Shown here piece after piece: positions 54,532 through 64,000 of a DNA stretch of 64,000 bases. The notes under the pieces are model-generated. The model saw nothing but the letters and a program-made list of their open reading frames with translations, ran no database searches and was not told the origin of the DNA. Each line of letters starts with the position of its first letter. Position 1 is the stretch's first letter. This stretch comes from Nageia nagi (taxonomy: Eukaryota > Pinophyta). The stretch spans positions 142,042,001 through 142,106,000 of the forward strand of contig JBITNC010000001.1 in NCBI GenBank assembly GCA_050084985.1. Reading direction: 5' to 3'. The translations under genes and the position numbers were made by a program.

Positions 54532-55953
54532 TTGAGGGATCATCCGGAAAGCCAAATCATAGATGGCAACTCTATGAGAAGATTCGCAAGGAGCCAAACT
54601 CAAGAGATGCAAAATCTTGTTGCAAGATTAGAGAGCATGCACATATATGGAGATGAAGACAATGGAGAGCCCAAAGGTGAAGTGGTAAATTATGCTCTTT
54701 CATGTGTTTCAAATTCTATTTCAAATACAAATATTGCTATTGTTGAGCCATCTTATTATGAAGAAGCTTGTTCTAATGGTGTTTGGATGCAAGCTATGAA
54801 AGAAGAGATTGATGCTATTGAAAGAAATGATACTTGGGAACTTTGCAAGTTGCCCGAAGGTAAGAAAATGGTTGGTTCCAAATGGGTGTACAAAACAAAA
54901 TGCAAGAGTGATGGTAGTGTTGAGAGGTACAAAGCAAGGCTAGTGGCAAAGGGATTCACTCAGCAGTATGGAGTGGATTTTGAGGAGACATTTGCACCGG
55001 TTGCAAGACAAGAAACAATCAGATTGGCACTCTCTTTGGCAGCAAGTAAGGGTTGGACAGTCCAACACATGGATGTGAAAAGTGCATTTTTGAATGGTGA
55101 CATCAATGAAGAGGTGTATGTAGCACAACCTCAAGGTTTTGAGGTTTCAGGAAGAGAAGACCATGTATACAAGCTCAAGAAGGCACTATATGGGCTGAAG
55201 CAAGCTCCAAGAGCTTGGTATACAAGAATTGATGGATACTTCAAAAGTGTGGGTTTTCAAAGAAGTGTAAGTGAACCTACCTTGTATTTTAAGAAAAGTG
55301 CTACTGATATTTTGATTGTTTGCTTGTATGTAGATGATTTGATATTCATGGGCAGCAATAAGAAGATGAATGAAGAGTTCAAAACTCATATGATGGCTGA
55401 GTTTGACATGAAAGATCTTGGTTTGATGAGCTACTTTCTTGGCTTGGAGGTGCATCAAACGCAAGATGAAATCTTTGTGTCTCAATCCAAATATGCAAGA
55501 GACATGCTCAAAAGATTCAAAATGGACAATTGCACACCTGTAGCAACACCTACAGCCCATGGAGAACACCTTTGCAAGGAGGATGGAGAACCAAAATTTG
55601 ACAAAAAGCAATATAGGAGCATTGTTGGCAGTCTTATGTTTTTGACAAACACAAGACCGGATTTGCAATTTAGTGTATCTTTGATGGCAAGATACATGAG
55701 TGATCCATCTGCTGTACATCTCAAGGCAGCGAAAAGAATACTGAGGTATGTGAAGGGAACCATTGATTATGGAATACATTATACATGTGATTCCAAGCTC
55801 CAACTCACAGGTTTCAATGATAGTGATTGGGGCAGCGATTTGGATGATAGAAAGAGCACAAGTGGGAATTGCTTCTCTCTTGGATCAGGTTTGATATCAT
55901 GGAGCTCTCGAAAACAATCTACAGTAGCTCTTTCTAGTACGGAAGCTGAGTAG
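54532..55953 (+). pseudogene. copia-2 reverse transcriptase and start of RNase H (polyprotein part 2)
   Basis: Continues the same frame directly after the TGA. Blocks: [69 protein letters not shown] and the active site YVDD (residues 266-269 of this segment). RNase H begins with [17 protein letters not shown] and [15 protein letters not shown], then a stop appears because one base is missing in the tyrosine codon at about 55950. Otherwise intact. Confidence 0.93.
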
Positions 55954-56318
55954 TGGCTGTGACAAGTGCTTCAACACAAGCACTATGGTTGAGAAAAGTG
56001 TTGAAAGAAATTGGAGAGGAGCAAACTCAAGAAACAATAATTTTTTGTGACAACCAAAGTGCCATCAAGTTGGCACACAATCCTATCCACCATTCTAGAA
56101 CCAAGCACTTTGATTTGAAGATTCATTTCATTCAAGATTTGGTGGAGAAAGGAATGATAAAATTGAGGTATTGTCCAACACAAGACCAAGTGGCGGATAT
56201 CTTCACAAAATCGGTGGCAAAATCTCAATTTGTGCTGTTAAGAGACTTGATTGTTAGTCCTCTTACCAGCAAGGGGGAGTATGAAGAATTTGAAGACCAA
56301 CCAACCGGCTACCTGTAA
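55953..56318 (+). pseudogene. copia-2 RNase H C-terminal part, running into the 3' LTR
   Basis: Picks up the reading frame after the one-base deletion: AVTSASTQALWLRKVLKEIG, FCDNQSAIKLAHNP, HSRTKHFDLKIHFIQDLVE and CPTQDQVADIFTK, the standard end of copia RNase H. The frame stays open across the purine tract, and its last 12 codons (EEFEDQPTGYL and stop) are encoded by the LTR, so the end of the protein overlaps U3. Confidence 0.9.
56271..56279 (+). promoter_or_regulatory. Polypurine tract of copia-2
   Basis: AAGGGGGAG two bases upstream of the 3' LTR; primer for plus-strand DNA synthesis. Confidence 0.9.
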
Positions 56319-56685
56319 TCGGCCAACCAGCTAGAATAAGTGAACCGGCCACTCGGCTAAGCAGCTGGCCTGCCGGCTAGTTCTGTTTTCTATGTATGAT
56401 GTTTTTCCTTCCTGTGGCTTTCCAGTTCATGTTCTTGGTGTTTCAGCTTCTAGGCTGAAGGGAAAAGGTCACCTACAGCCTCTATAAATGTTTGTAATGT
56501 ATTTTGCAGCATCATCGAAGTGTGTGGAGTTGTATTGGAGTTGTAGCTTGCATTCTCAATAATCAATTTGGTGTTGGATTCAATTTCAGTTCTCCATTGT
56601 TGTTGAGTTGTGCAATTTTGTTTTTCTGAGTTGTATTGTGAATTGTTAGGCAATTCATTTTTTTTGTTATAGTTAAAGAACTTCA
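56282..56685 (+). repeat. 3' LTR of copia-2
   Basis: 404 bp, same length as the 5' LTR with about 12 substitutions and no indels. Flanked on the right by the target duplication ATTCA. Confidence 0.97.
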
Positions 56686-56690
56686 ATTCA

Positions 56691-58340
56691 TACATAACAT
56701 TCAAAAAAGTAATAATAGCCACTTTTGTTGCAAGAGGGAAAAATATTATCTATTTGTATTATCATGTGTGAATTGCTCTTACAGATCAGGCAAATTTTTT
56801 AGAATGTTTTACCTTTCTAACTTCTAAAAATTGGCTATTTATACAACTTCCTCCCCTATTGGGTGGTTGGATCTCATTAAAAATATTAAATGAAGCAACT
56901 ACAATAGTGTTATTTACATAAATGTTACAACTATGCTAGATTGTACAATATACAAATTTAAATCTATATTAACTATCTGAACTTTCTAGATCTTCTGGGG
57001 ATTTGTAACTTTCAATCAACCATGTTCATAGAGCTATAATTTTTTTGACATGTCATTGACTATTCCTTCCAGTACCCTATAGCTAATTGAGTTTAGCACT
57101 GTTGCTGATTGAAAGCGGTACTATGGTAGATTGAACAGTTTTTTGATTGCATGTTGATTGGTATGATTTGATTATCTATTTATTAGCCTCCATATACATC
57201 TATGAAATCTTGATGATATATACTATGGATGTTAGTAATTAGAGTAATGTTGGTTGGTGGATATTATGTTTTGCATAGATCAAGAAGAACTACCACTTTT
57301 ATGTGGAGATGAGTTGATGTCAACACATTAACAAGGTCTTGAGGGTCAAACACTTAAAATGAAGTGTACCTAGGTGTTATTTCTCATAAATTACTCTTTT
57401 ATTCCCTTGGTAGGATTTGTGTTATTCTTCCAAGCTTTGTTGATGATCTAATTTTCTTCAATACCCATTGATTTTCACAAAAAAGTGTGACATCATCCTC
57501 TAAAATCCTTGGGTATTATTTACATCTTGATTTTTCTAGGACCTACTAATTTTCTCAAAAATGTGTGACATCATCTCCAAAAATCATTGGGCTCTACTAA
57601 TAATTTGGTTTTCTCTGGGACCCATTGATTTTCTCAAAAATGTGTGATGTCATCTCCAAAAATTATTGGGCACTACTGATAATTTGGTCTTCTCCAGGAC
57701 TAGCTAATTTTCTCAAAAATGTGTGATGTCATCTCCAAAAATTGATGGGCACTATTAGTGATCTTCAAGAATTTGTAGCACCTTCTATCTAATCCAAGGC
57801 TCACTTTGATTGATAATTATGATGCTTTGAAATCTCTGGGCTTTGTTTACATCTTTCAAAGGTTGAACTCTACATATATGTACAAGCCTTGGACCTTCAT
57901 GTTAATAATTCTTAGAGACTCTAAGGTGACAAATATAATTATGGACAATTTTAATACATGAATTCTTGGGTGCATTTGGAGAAGATGACATGATTTTTGG
58001 GTACTTTGGACTTCTAGTCATTAAGGAGTAAAAGAATATAGAATTAACACAAGTGTTTTGATAGAATCTATGAGTGACCTTGTTTACATATTTCTCAGGT
58101 ATTGAAGAAAGACAAAATTTCTGAATGGCTTTATTTACAAGATGATCCTCAACACTTTAAATAATGGGAAAGTGAAAAAGGGGAAATTTTTAAATAATAC
58201 ATGATATGAAGACTCTAAAAGAATGGAGGTTTCTTGGGTACTCTTATATACATAGCTTCTAGATACTGAGGTAAATGAAATAATAAAGAATAAAGAATAG
58301 TAGATTACCCAAATTTTGAGTATTATTTCAAAAGAATACA
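56691..58340 (-). repeat. 3' LTR of gypsy B, right part
   Basis: Resumes the LTR alignment to gypsy A at TACATAACAT (18560 region) and runs to AAAGAATACA at 58340, where on the minus strand the LTR starts TGTATTCTTT. With 51202-51558 it gives about 2.0 kb, close to the 2.1 kb of gypsy A. Confidence 0.85.
57462..57860. repeat. Tandem repeat in gypsy B LTR, mainly 79-bp units
   Basis: Units start at 57462, 57540, 57619, 57698 and 57798. The first three steps are 78-79 bp; the last is 100 bp and keeps a GATCTTCAAGAATTTGTAGC segment that the shorter units lack. Core phrase is GACCCATTGATTTTCTCAAA with GTGTGATGTCATC. Confidence 0.85.
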
Positions 58341-58464
58341 ATCTTCTAGAAAATATTAGGGGTCTCTACCTACTAAAGAGAAGAATTGATTAACTATTGC
58401 TCTTAGTGACCTATCTTGGTCCTAAAGAAGATCTGGTCATGGTTTCAATTACCACCATTATATC

Positions 58465-61400
58465 TTATGAGAGGAATGCTTGCATCTTTTTATTGAGCTC
58501 ACACAACTCTTTATAATCAGGATGTGAGAGGATAAGGCATTGCTTGATCTTCTCGATGTTAGATTTGAACCCTTTCAGGCTATTATTTAATTTTCTAGCA
58601 TTTAAAAATTTCTCAATGGTTACTTGAGCCAATTCACTTATTTGCTATAAATCTAAGATTTGCTTCTTAGAGAAAGAATGTTCCAAAAATTGAATGGTAT
58701 TGGCTATCCAATTGGTAGCACTACCCTGTACATTCTCTTATTCCCATATTTTGGGAGCTTTTATTTCAACCAAAGAATTAAAGAATGTATTGACAAATCC
58801 TAGCTTTGTTATGAGATGGTGTTTATTCAGATCCATTTTGAATACTAAGCCTTGGAGATCATAGATTTCTTGAATTCTTTTTTGATAAGACTACTTAGGC
58901 CTTGGGGAGATCATTTCAAACTCTTTTTTAATCAGAATCCCCAATCAGACCTACATCCTCTCTAACACTTTCTTGTATATGTTCAAAGTTTACTTATGGA
59001 GAGCACATTGAGCATGGAATTCTTTAATGGCTTAGATTGCTTATTCCTTGAGTAGGTGCAAGTGAGATAATGTTATCATTTTGTCATCGACTTGCTCTAC
59101 CAAGGATTTTTTAAAATTTTTCATTAGCAATAGTAGCTTTACATTATCTCCTGATAGAATCTTATTTGTTGCACTGATGCTTTGCATCTCAACCTTAATC
59201 TACTTAACTTTCTAAGCATCTATCACTGTAGCCTGAGCTTTCAATTCTTCTATCATTTGATTGATAGTGTCTAATTGCTCTTTCGATGTAGCCATACTCT
59301 TATCAAACTCTATTTTCTACTTCTCCAACTTAACAATTAAATCTTTATTCTTATTATACAACCCAACTATTATTTTATCTTTGAGAGAGCAATCTCTCTT
59401 ATATTGATCAACCTTTTTATTTAATTTTTCAATCTTAGTCTCCATTGATTGAAGACTCTTCCTGATTGCCATTGATGTGTTGACTAGGAATCTAGATCGA
59501 TCAATGGTTGGTGCACTCTGTATATTTACATTTGTTATAGCCATGGGAGTTAGCTCTAGATGTCCTTCTTTGAAAGGCATATAAGCAATTTTAATATCTC
59601 TTATCTTTATCACTTTTCTCAAAATTCTCAATTGTTGCTCAAGCAGCACAGGCGATTTATTTACAAAAGTTGCCTAGTCAATGGGCTCTATAATTTGTGT
59701 AGAAAAAATGGATTTTATTTCTTCTTATGAGGTAATTAGAGTAAAAGAATGAGAAGAAATAATTTCACTTGCTATAGGTGTCTCTTCTTATTGAACTGGT
59801 TGAGGTGGTCGGGAGGAGTTAATTGCTGGACCTTTGGTTCAGGTTCAACTTCTTCCATTGCCTCACCTATTTCTTCAAGGTCATCCATTGGGCCAGAGTC
59901 CTTTTTCTTAAACTCATCATCATCATCCTCATCATCTCCCATCCCTCCTCTGGGTGCCATCATGGTTGCTTCTCTAGACTCAGGTGCACCTTCCCCACTT
60001 GGCTAAATTTGACCTTGTTCTTCTATTGGGGTTTCCTCTTGCTGGTATTCCTAGGTCTACTCTATGCTACCAACTTCAATGTCTGGTGGCTGGTTCAATT
60101 CTTTAGGATCAAGAATTTTTTCCTCCTAGATAACCACCCTTGGGAATTCTTCCATTACCTTTGATGGTAAAGGGATAGTCAGTTGTGATTAAGGCCTTGC
60201 TATGGCTAACCAAAGCTTTTTTATGGCCCCTTGCTCCTTCTCTAATTTTTGCTCCTTCTGATCCAAAGTTTGAATCTTTCTCTTCTTCTTAGGAGAAGTT
60301 TCTGGGAAAGAAGTGGTGGTATCTGAGGGATCCTATTTTTCCTTCTTTGAAGGTTGAATGATAATATCCACTTGTCTTGTCTGTATTATCCTCTCCTCTA
60401 TAGCAGGTTTCCCATAAAAATGATGAGGGAGTGGTTGTCCTAACTTTGGCAGTGGATCCTTTAAATATTCTACCTCCTAATATTTTTCATATTTAAAATT
60501 TTCAAATAATTTATATTTAATGTGATGAATTTTGGTTGTGTATTCAAATCTAAATTTTGTAAAATAATAAATTTTATTGGGACCCCACCCAAGATATGCT
60601 AATTAGGTGAGGACCTTTGGGTTGAGGGAAAAATATTGCCTCTTATTCTCCCAATTTCTATTCTTCCTTATTCCCTCCAAAGCCATCCAAGGTTTATTTA
60701 AAGGCATAAATTCCCAATCAGGGTATAACTCTACCTCCTACTCTATTTTATTTACAAAATACTTAATATGTGGCCTATTGTCATGCATGAATGCCAAACA
60801 TTTCTTACTTATCCTTATTAACTGGGTCATCTCCCCTAATGGGTCATACATTTATGTAGCTTCCACTTCAATCAACTTGAAATTTTATTTAGTGAATTGA
60901 GTGATGCTTTCTGTACATCCTATCTCTAATAAAGTAAAATTTTTTATAGATGTCAATATATTTACAATGGATTTGAAATTCCCTTCAGCCCCATATTTGG
61001 TCTCTATTGCATAGATTTTCCTACCCATCTCTATTGAATATAATTGAGAGGTAACATACTTAGGCAAAAAGAATGGTTTATTAAAATATCCATACCTTAT
61101 TATCATGGTGCGATCTTTCAAGAAGTACTAGTCATCGATTTTATTCTCACCTTGTAACTCTCTCATTGTGCTCTTACATAGCCTACTGGGGAATTTTCCA
61201 ATCAAAATTTTTACTATGGTAGCATAAAACTTATCCATAAACTCATAATAAGACCTATGCAATTTACTTAAAACTAGTACCATCAAATCAATTAGCACCA
61301 AAGCATCACTAGAGCTGGTAAGCTCAATTGGGAGGCCTACCTTTACTAACTTGTCCAAATTCTAATAGACAAAAAGCCACCAAATGTAAGAAGAATTCTT

Positions 61401-62222
61401 GAAGTTTGATTTTTCTATCTTGAATAGGCATCTCTTAATTTCCTTGATTATGAAGGCTAAGAAATCATAGCATACATGGGCCTCTAAAATATTATATGCC
61501 ATGTGCACCATGGCCTCATCTACTTCTATCTGGGTTTTCTTCCCTAGAATCATCGCAAGTGCCTGTAGCACTTCCCTATCTTTTCTTCTTTCAAAAAGAG
61601 CTATTTGATAGCTCAGAAAGAGTTTTGATTTCTTGCTATCCTGGTATCTTTCACCAATCTAGTTCAACATCTCATCCTCATTGATGTAAAAATCAAATTT
61701 CTCCTTCTTCAAATTGATTTGCTTTTTCACATGGAATGTTCAATATGTTAGTACTATGAATGCTTGGATAATAGAATATGGAGAGTAGTCCAACATTGCT
61801 TCAAACATAGGTTTTGTATCCTATTCCTCTTCAATGCCCTTGTATATGCCAATTTGATACCCCTTTTGATGGTACCTGTGTGCTAAGGAGTATAAAAGCT
61901 TAGGGCATGTGAATGACTCATAAGGCACATAATATGCCAAACCTTGGTCAATCATGACATCTCTCCTATACTAAGCAAGATATTTCCCTTTTTTGAGGAC
62001 TTTAGGAGTCTTTAATCTCAAAATCATGTGGTTATGATCAACTCTCCATGTATCAATGTGACTGATTACTCCTATTCTGGTCCAATTCACTCCAGGAGCA
62101 TTCTCGAGATATTCTTCTTGTAATGAAAGTAAGTCAATGTCAAGTTGCTCAATTTATACTATAGAGGATGATTGAGAAGTCACCATGATAATCTCACCCT
62201 TTCTTGAACTTCTAGTAATCAT
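58465..62222 (-). pseudogene. ORF-X of gypsy B, full length but broken
   Basis: About 1,250 codons from the Met at 62222 (MITRSSRKGEIIM) to a TAA at 58465-58467, 125 bp before the LTR. N-terminal third: SLQEEYLENAPGVNWTRIGV, DTWRVD, LAYYVPYESFTCPKLLYSLA. Then VLQALAMILGKKTQIEVDEA and VHMAYNILEAHVCYDFLAF. The middle is Pro/Glu/Asp rich (GGMGDDEDDDDEFKKK around 59900). The C-terminal third (59650-58470) is Lys/Leu/Glu rich with heptad-like spacing (LQSMETKIEKLNKKVDQYK) and reads as coiled coil. Roughly two dozen stops and some frame shifts. No signal peptide, membrane span, protease, RT or integrase motif. Function unknown. Confidence 0.75.
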
Positions 62223-62780
62223 TAAAATTATAGTTTGGGTGGTAGGAGGTCCTATAACTTCTCTTTTTTCTCAAGATAACTTAGCTCTAAGACTTTTTTG
62301 CTCTAAATGCTCTAAAAATTGGATTCCCAAAATATGCTAAGTGTCGAACTAAAAGTATGGGAGGAGTTTTATTTATCCAATATTTGATAGGATTTTCATT
62401 AATGGTAGTTATTCCTTGAGGATCTCGAGACCTGCATACTGTACAAACTTAGCTGGCATTAACTAGATTGGTAATTTCAAAGCACACTAGCTTTAATTTG
62501 TTGTACTTATATAATGGTTCATGAAATATGAGGTAATATTTCCTTAAACACCATTTAATTTAGTTACAGATAGATAGTAAGCCAACATTAACTCTTACCT
62601 AAGCTAAATTAAAGTTGACAACTAGGCAGCACATCAACATTAATTCCTAATAAATTTGAGCATTAAAAGCTATTAACTCTTTTTGAAAATTGCGCTAATT
62701 TTTTTTTTTAGAAATAATTTATTTATAGTATTTACATTATATAATGTCTTGCAAGGAATCCAATTTTACCTCATCACCTC
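62223..62780 (-). other. Spacer between integrase tail and ORF-X, gypsy B
   Basis: Noncoding, aligned with 11610-12115 of gypsy A (shared GAGACCC/GACCTG, AAAGTTGA, GGTATT blocks). Confidence 0.5.
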
Positions 62781-63002
62781 GTAATGCTTTAAATAGATCC
62801 CATTGATGGGAATAGGTAATTTTTGAGACTTGATAACATCTTTTAACTTGAATACATTATTCTACATAACTTAGGTAATGACATAGGGCCCGCTCCAAAG
62901 TGAGTCAAATTTTTGATGTCTCCCAGGTTTTATTCTTTCCTCATCCCATTTGAGAACAATATCACTTGGTTCAAATTTCACCTAGGAAAACTTTTTCTTA
63001 TC
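62781..63002 (-). pseudogene. Integrase C-terminal fragment, gypsy B
   Basis: Reads KFEPSDIVLKWDEERIKPGRH, FDSLWSGPYVIT and PIPINGIYLKHYEVMR; the same block as gypsy A 12116-12340. The upstream integrase is deleted. The stop after YLKHY in copy A is read through here. Confidence 0.8.
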
Positions 63003-63016
63003 AAAACTTTTTCTTA
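62987..63016. other. Deletion junction in gypsy B with 14-bp direct repeat
   Basis: AAAACTTTTTCTTA occurs at 62987-63000 and again at 63003-63016. Left of it the sequence matches gypsy A up to about 12343; right of it the sequence matches gypsy A from about 16184. About 3.84 kb is absent. Confidence 0.8.
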
Positions 63017-64000
63017 ATTTTAAAGCTTCTTGCAGAAGGTCTAATTAACCTGGTATTTTCAATGCATCAAACATTATCATTCTAGAAAGAGTTTTCTTTA
63101 ATTCTTCCATAATATTATATGGAGCATATGGGATAGAATTACTTGGTTCATTTTGCTGATGTGCTTTGAAGTGTTGATTAGACTTTTATTTATAGTGATA
63201 AGTGATAAAAGGATATCTCAACTTGCTAAGTTTTTCCTTATCTAGGACTTCTTTTCTTATTGTAGCGAGGTTCATTTCACCTGGGGAAGTAGTACTCAAG
63301 TTTTATATAATAGTACCCAAATTAAATGGGACTTGATGTCTTAGTTATAAGGATGAGCTAAGGGTGTCTTAGCTTTCTTAGGTTTAGGTTGAGGTTGAGT
63401 GGAAGATGGATACTACTGAGTGGCTTGAGGCTACTATGGGGCTACTAAAGAAGTTGCTCTAGTTTGAACATAATTTGCTTATTCTCTAGCAAATCTTGGA
63501 ACCCAAAAGTTGAGCATTATGAGGTTAGTATTAGGATTTAAAGCAAGTTCTACCATCTAGTTAGAATGTAACCCTAAATTTGATGTTGATATACTACACA
63601 TGAGTCTAGAAAATGAGGAGCTGAACATGGTGGACACCATTCCATAGTGCTCGAAGAAGCACTATCTTTAGAATTGGTCATAATAGCATTCTCAATTGCT
63701 TTAGGAGGATTAGATTATTCTAGCTAATTGACCCTAGGTAGGAATCTTGGTTGATATTGATTATCATATCTTCTATAGTTAAAACCATGATTCTACCTTT
63801 CTTGCAGAGTGAGCTTGTTGGATAGATTTCTAATAGTTATCTCTAATTGCGTTATCCTTCCCTTTTCTTGAGACTTAGATTTAGTACCAATACTTGTAGA
63901 GGTGATAGTAGGTAATATTGGTAGCTGATTTTGAATAGTAGGTTTGGGAGGAGGTGGTAGGGTAAGAACTCCAATATGACCTATTTGTGGAGTTTGCTTA
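63017..64000 (-). pseudogene. Gypsy B gag, partial (continues beyond window)
   Basis: Aligned with gypsy A 16190-17170. Shared blocks: the DALK..linker at the junction, SSTMEWCPPCSAPHFLDSC, QERQNHGFNYRRYDNQYQPRFLP and LPPPPKPTIQNQLPIL. It is broken by several stops. The 5' part of gag, PBS and 5' LTR should lie right of 64000. Confidence 0.7.

Larger units (their letters stand above)
51559..56685 (+). mobile_element. Nearly complete young Ty1/copia retrotransposon (copia-2)
   Basis: 404-bp LTRs at both ends (51559-51962 and 56282-56685) start TGAAGAATTTG and end AACTTCA. A perfect 5-bp target duplication ATTCA flanks the element (51554-51558 and 56686-56690). PBS TGGTATCAGAGC lies at 51965 and a purine tract at 56271-56279. 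Between them one polyprotein is encoded, broken only by a TGA at 54529-54531 and a one-base frameshift at about 55951. By eye the LTRs differ at 12 positions (3%), 10 of them transitions. It sits inside the LTR of gypsy B. Confidence 0.96.
51202..64000 (-). mobile_element. Gypsy B: pol-deleted copy of the gypsy A family, minus strand
   Basis: Read on the minus strand from right to left: gag (continues beyond the window), a deletion junction at 63000-63016, the integrase tail, the spacer, ORF-X and the 3' LTR, which is split by a younger copia element. Its left end, TGAT at 51202, abuts LINE RT sequence. Relative to gypsy A the sequence matching 12344-16184 is missing, so protease core, RNase H, RT and most of integrase are absent. 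It is a non-autonomous derivative that keeps gag, ORF-X and LTR. Confidence 0.85.

Noticed and set aside
55186-55803. Antisense 205-codon open frame within copia-2 RT
   Set aside because: Lies opposite conserved RT codons; composition follows the sense strand and no motif is present.
58465-62222. ORF-X as an envelope protein
   Set aside because: No signal peptide, transmembrane segment, furin-type site or fusion-like stretch is visible; position alone is not evidence.

Overview
The window reads as nuclear DNA of a large-genome land plant, most likely a gymnosperm such as a conifer. The evidence is AT-rich sequence packed with old, nested plant transposons (Ty1/copia, Ty3/gypsy, L1-type LINE, CACTA), degenerate CCCTAAA arrays inside the chromosome arm, and a plant CYP94-like P450. 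I see no rRNA, tRNA gene, CRISPR array or bacterial operon. The conifer assignment is an inference; I cannot run a search. One 100-base N run (9461-9560) marks an assembly gap.

Layout, left to right. 1-2.1 kb: relic of a gypsy pol on the minus strand. 2.1-7.24 kb: a decayed minus-strand copia element with its 3' LTR, whose integrase and protease catalytic residues are lost. 7.25-9.46 kb: repeat-rich spacer and one exon-like host fragment (9024-9266). 9.56-20.31 kb: a large minus-strand gypsy element (gypsy A) with a 2.1 kb LTR, PBS, gag, protease, an RNase H placed before the RT, RT, second RNase H, integrase, and a long extra reading frame (ORF-X). 20.31-26.21 kb: a decayed CACTA (TNP2) transposon, apparently the target of gypsy A, carrying telomere-like arrays. 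26.2-30 kb: unassigned sequence and dispersed repeats. 30-36 kb: an old LTR element with gag but no recognisable pol. 37.05-38.57 kb: a CYP94-like cytochrome P450 gene broken by a stop and frameshifts, the only substantial host gene. 39.0 kb: a possible SINE. 40.4-43.6 kb: a minus-strand LINE. 43.65-45.6 kb: a copia LTR and gag relic interrupted by a solo LTR. 46.6-51.2 kb: a plus-strand LINE interrupted by an inverted pair of LTRs with a gypsy gag. 51.2-64 kb: a second copy of the large gypsy family (gypsy B), whose 3' LTR is split by a young, nearly complete copia element (51559-56685; 404-bp LTRs, 5-bp target duplication).

The most interesting system is the gypsy A/B family. Both copies carry a roughly 1,250-codon ORF-X downstream of integrase, with a conserved N-terminal region, an acidic middle and a C-terminal coiled coil. 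Copy A puts an RNase H between protease and RT, whereas the familiar Tat/Ogre order has it after the RT-RNase H. Copy B has lost about 3.8 kb of pol in one deletion yet keeps gag, the integrase tail, ORF-X and LTR. The two LTRs carry a tandem array at the same place with different periods (100 and 79 bp). A second notable structure is the near-perfect LTR palindrome at 48.7-49.5 kb, which could fold into a long hairpin RNA.

Nesting gives a relative order: LINE first, then gypsy B into the LINE, then the copia element into gypsy B's LTR; likewise CACTA first, then gypsy A. Most decay events seen are C-to-T or G-to-A changes, as expected for long-methylated repeats.
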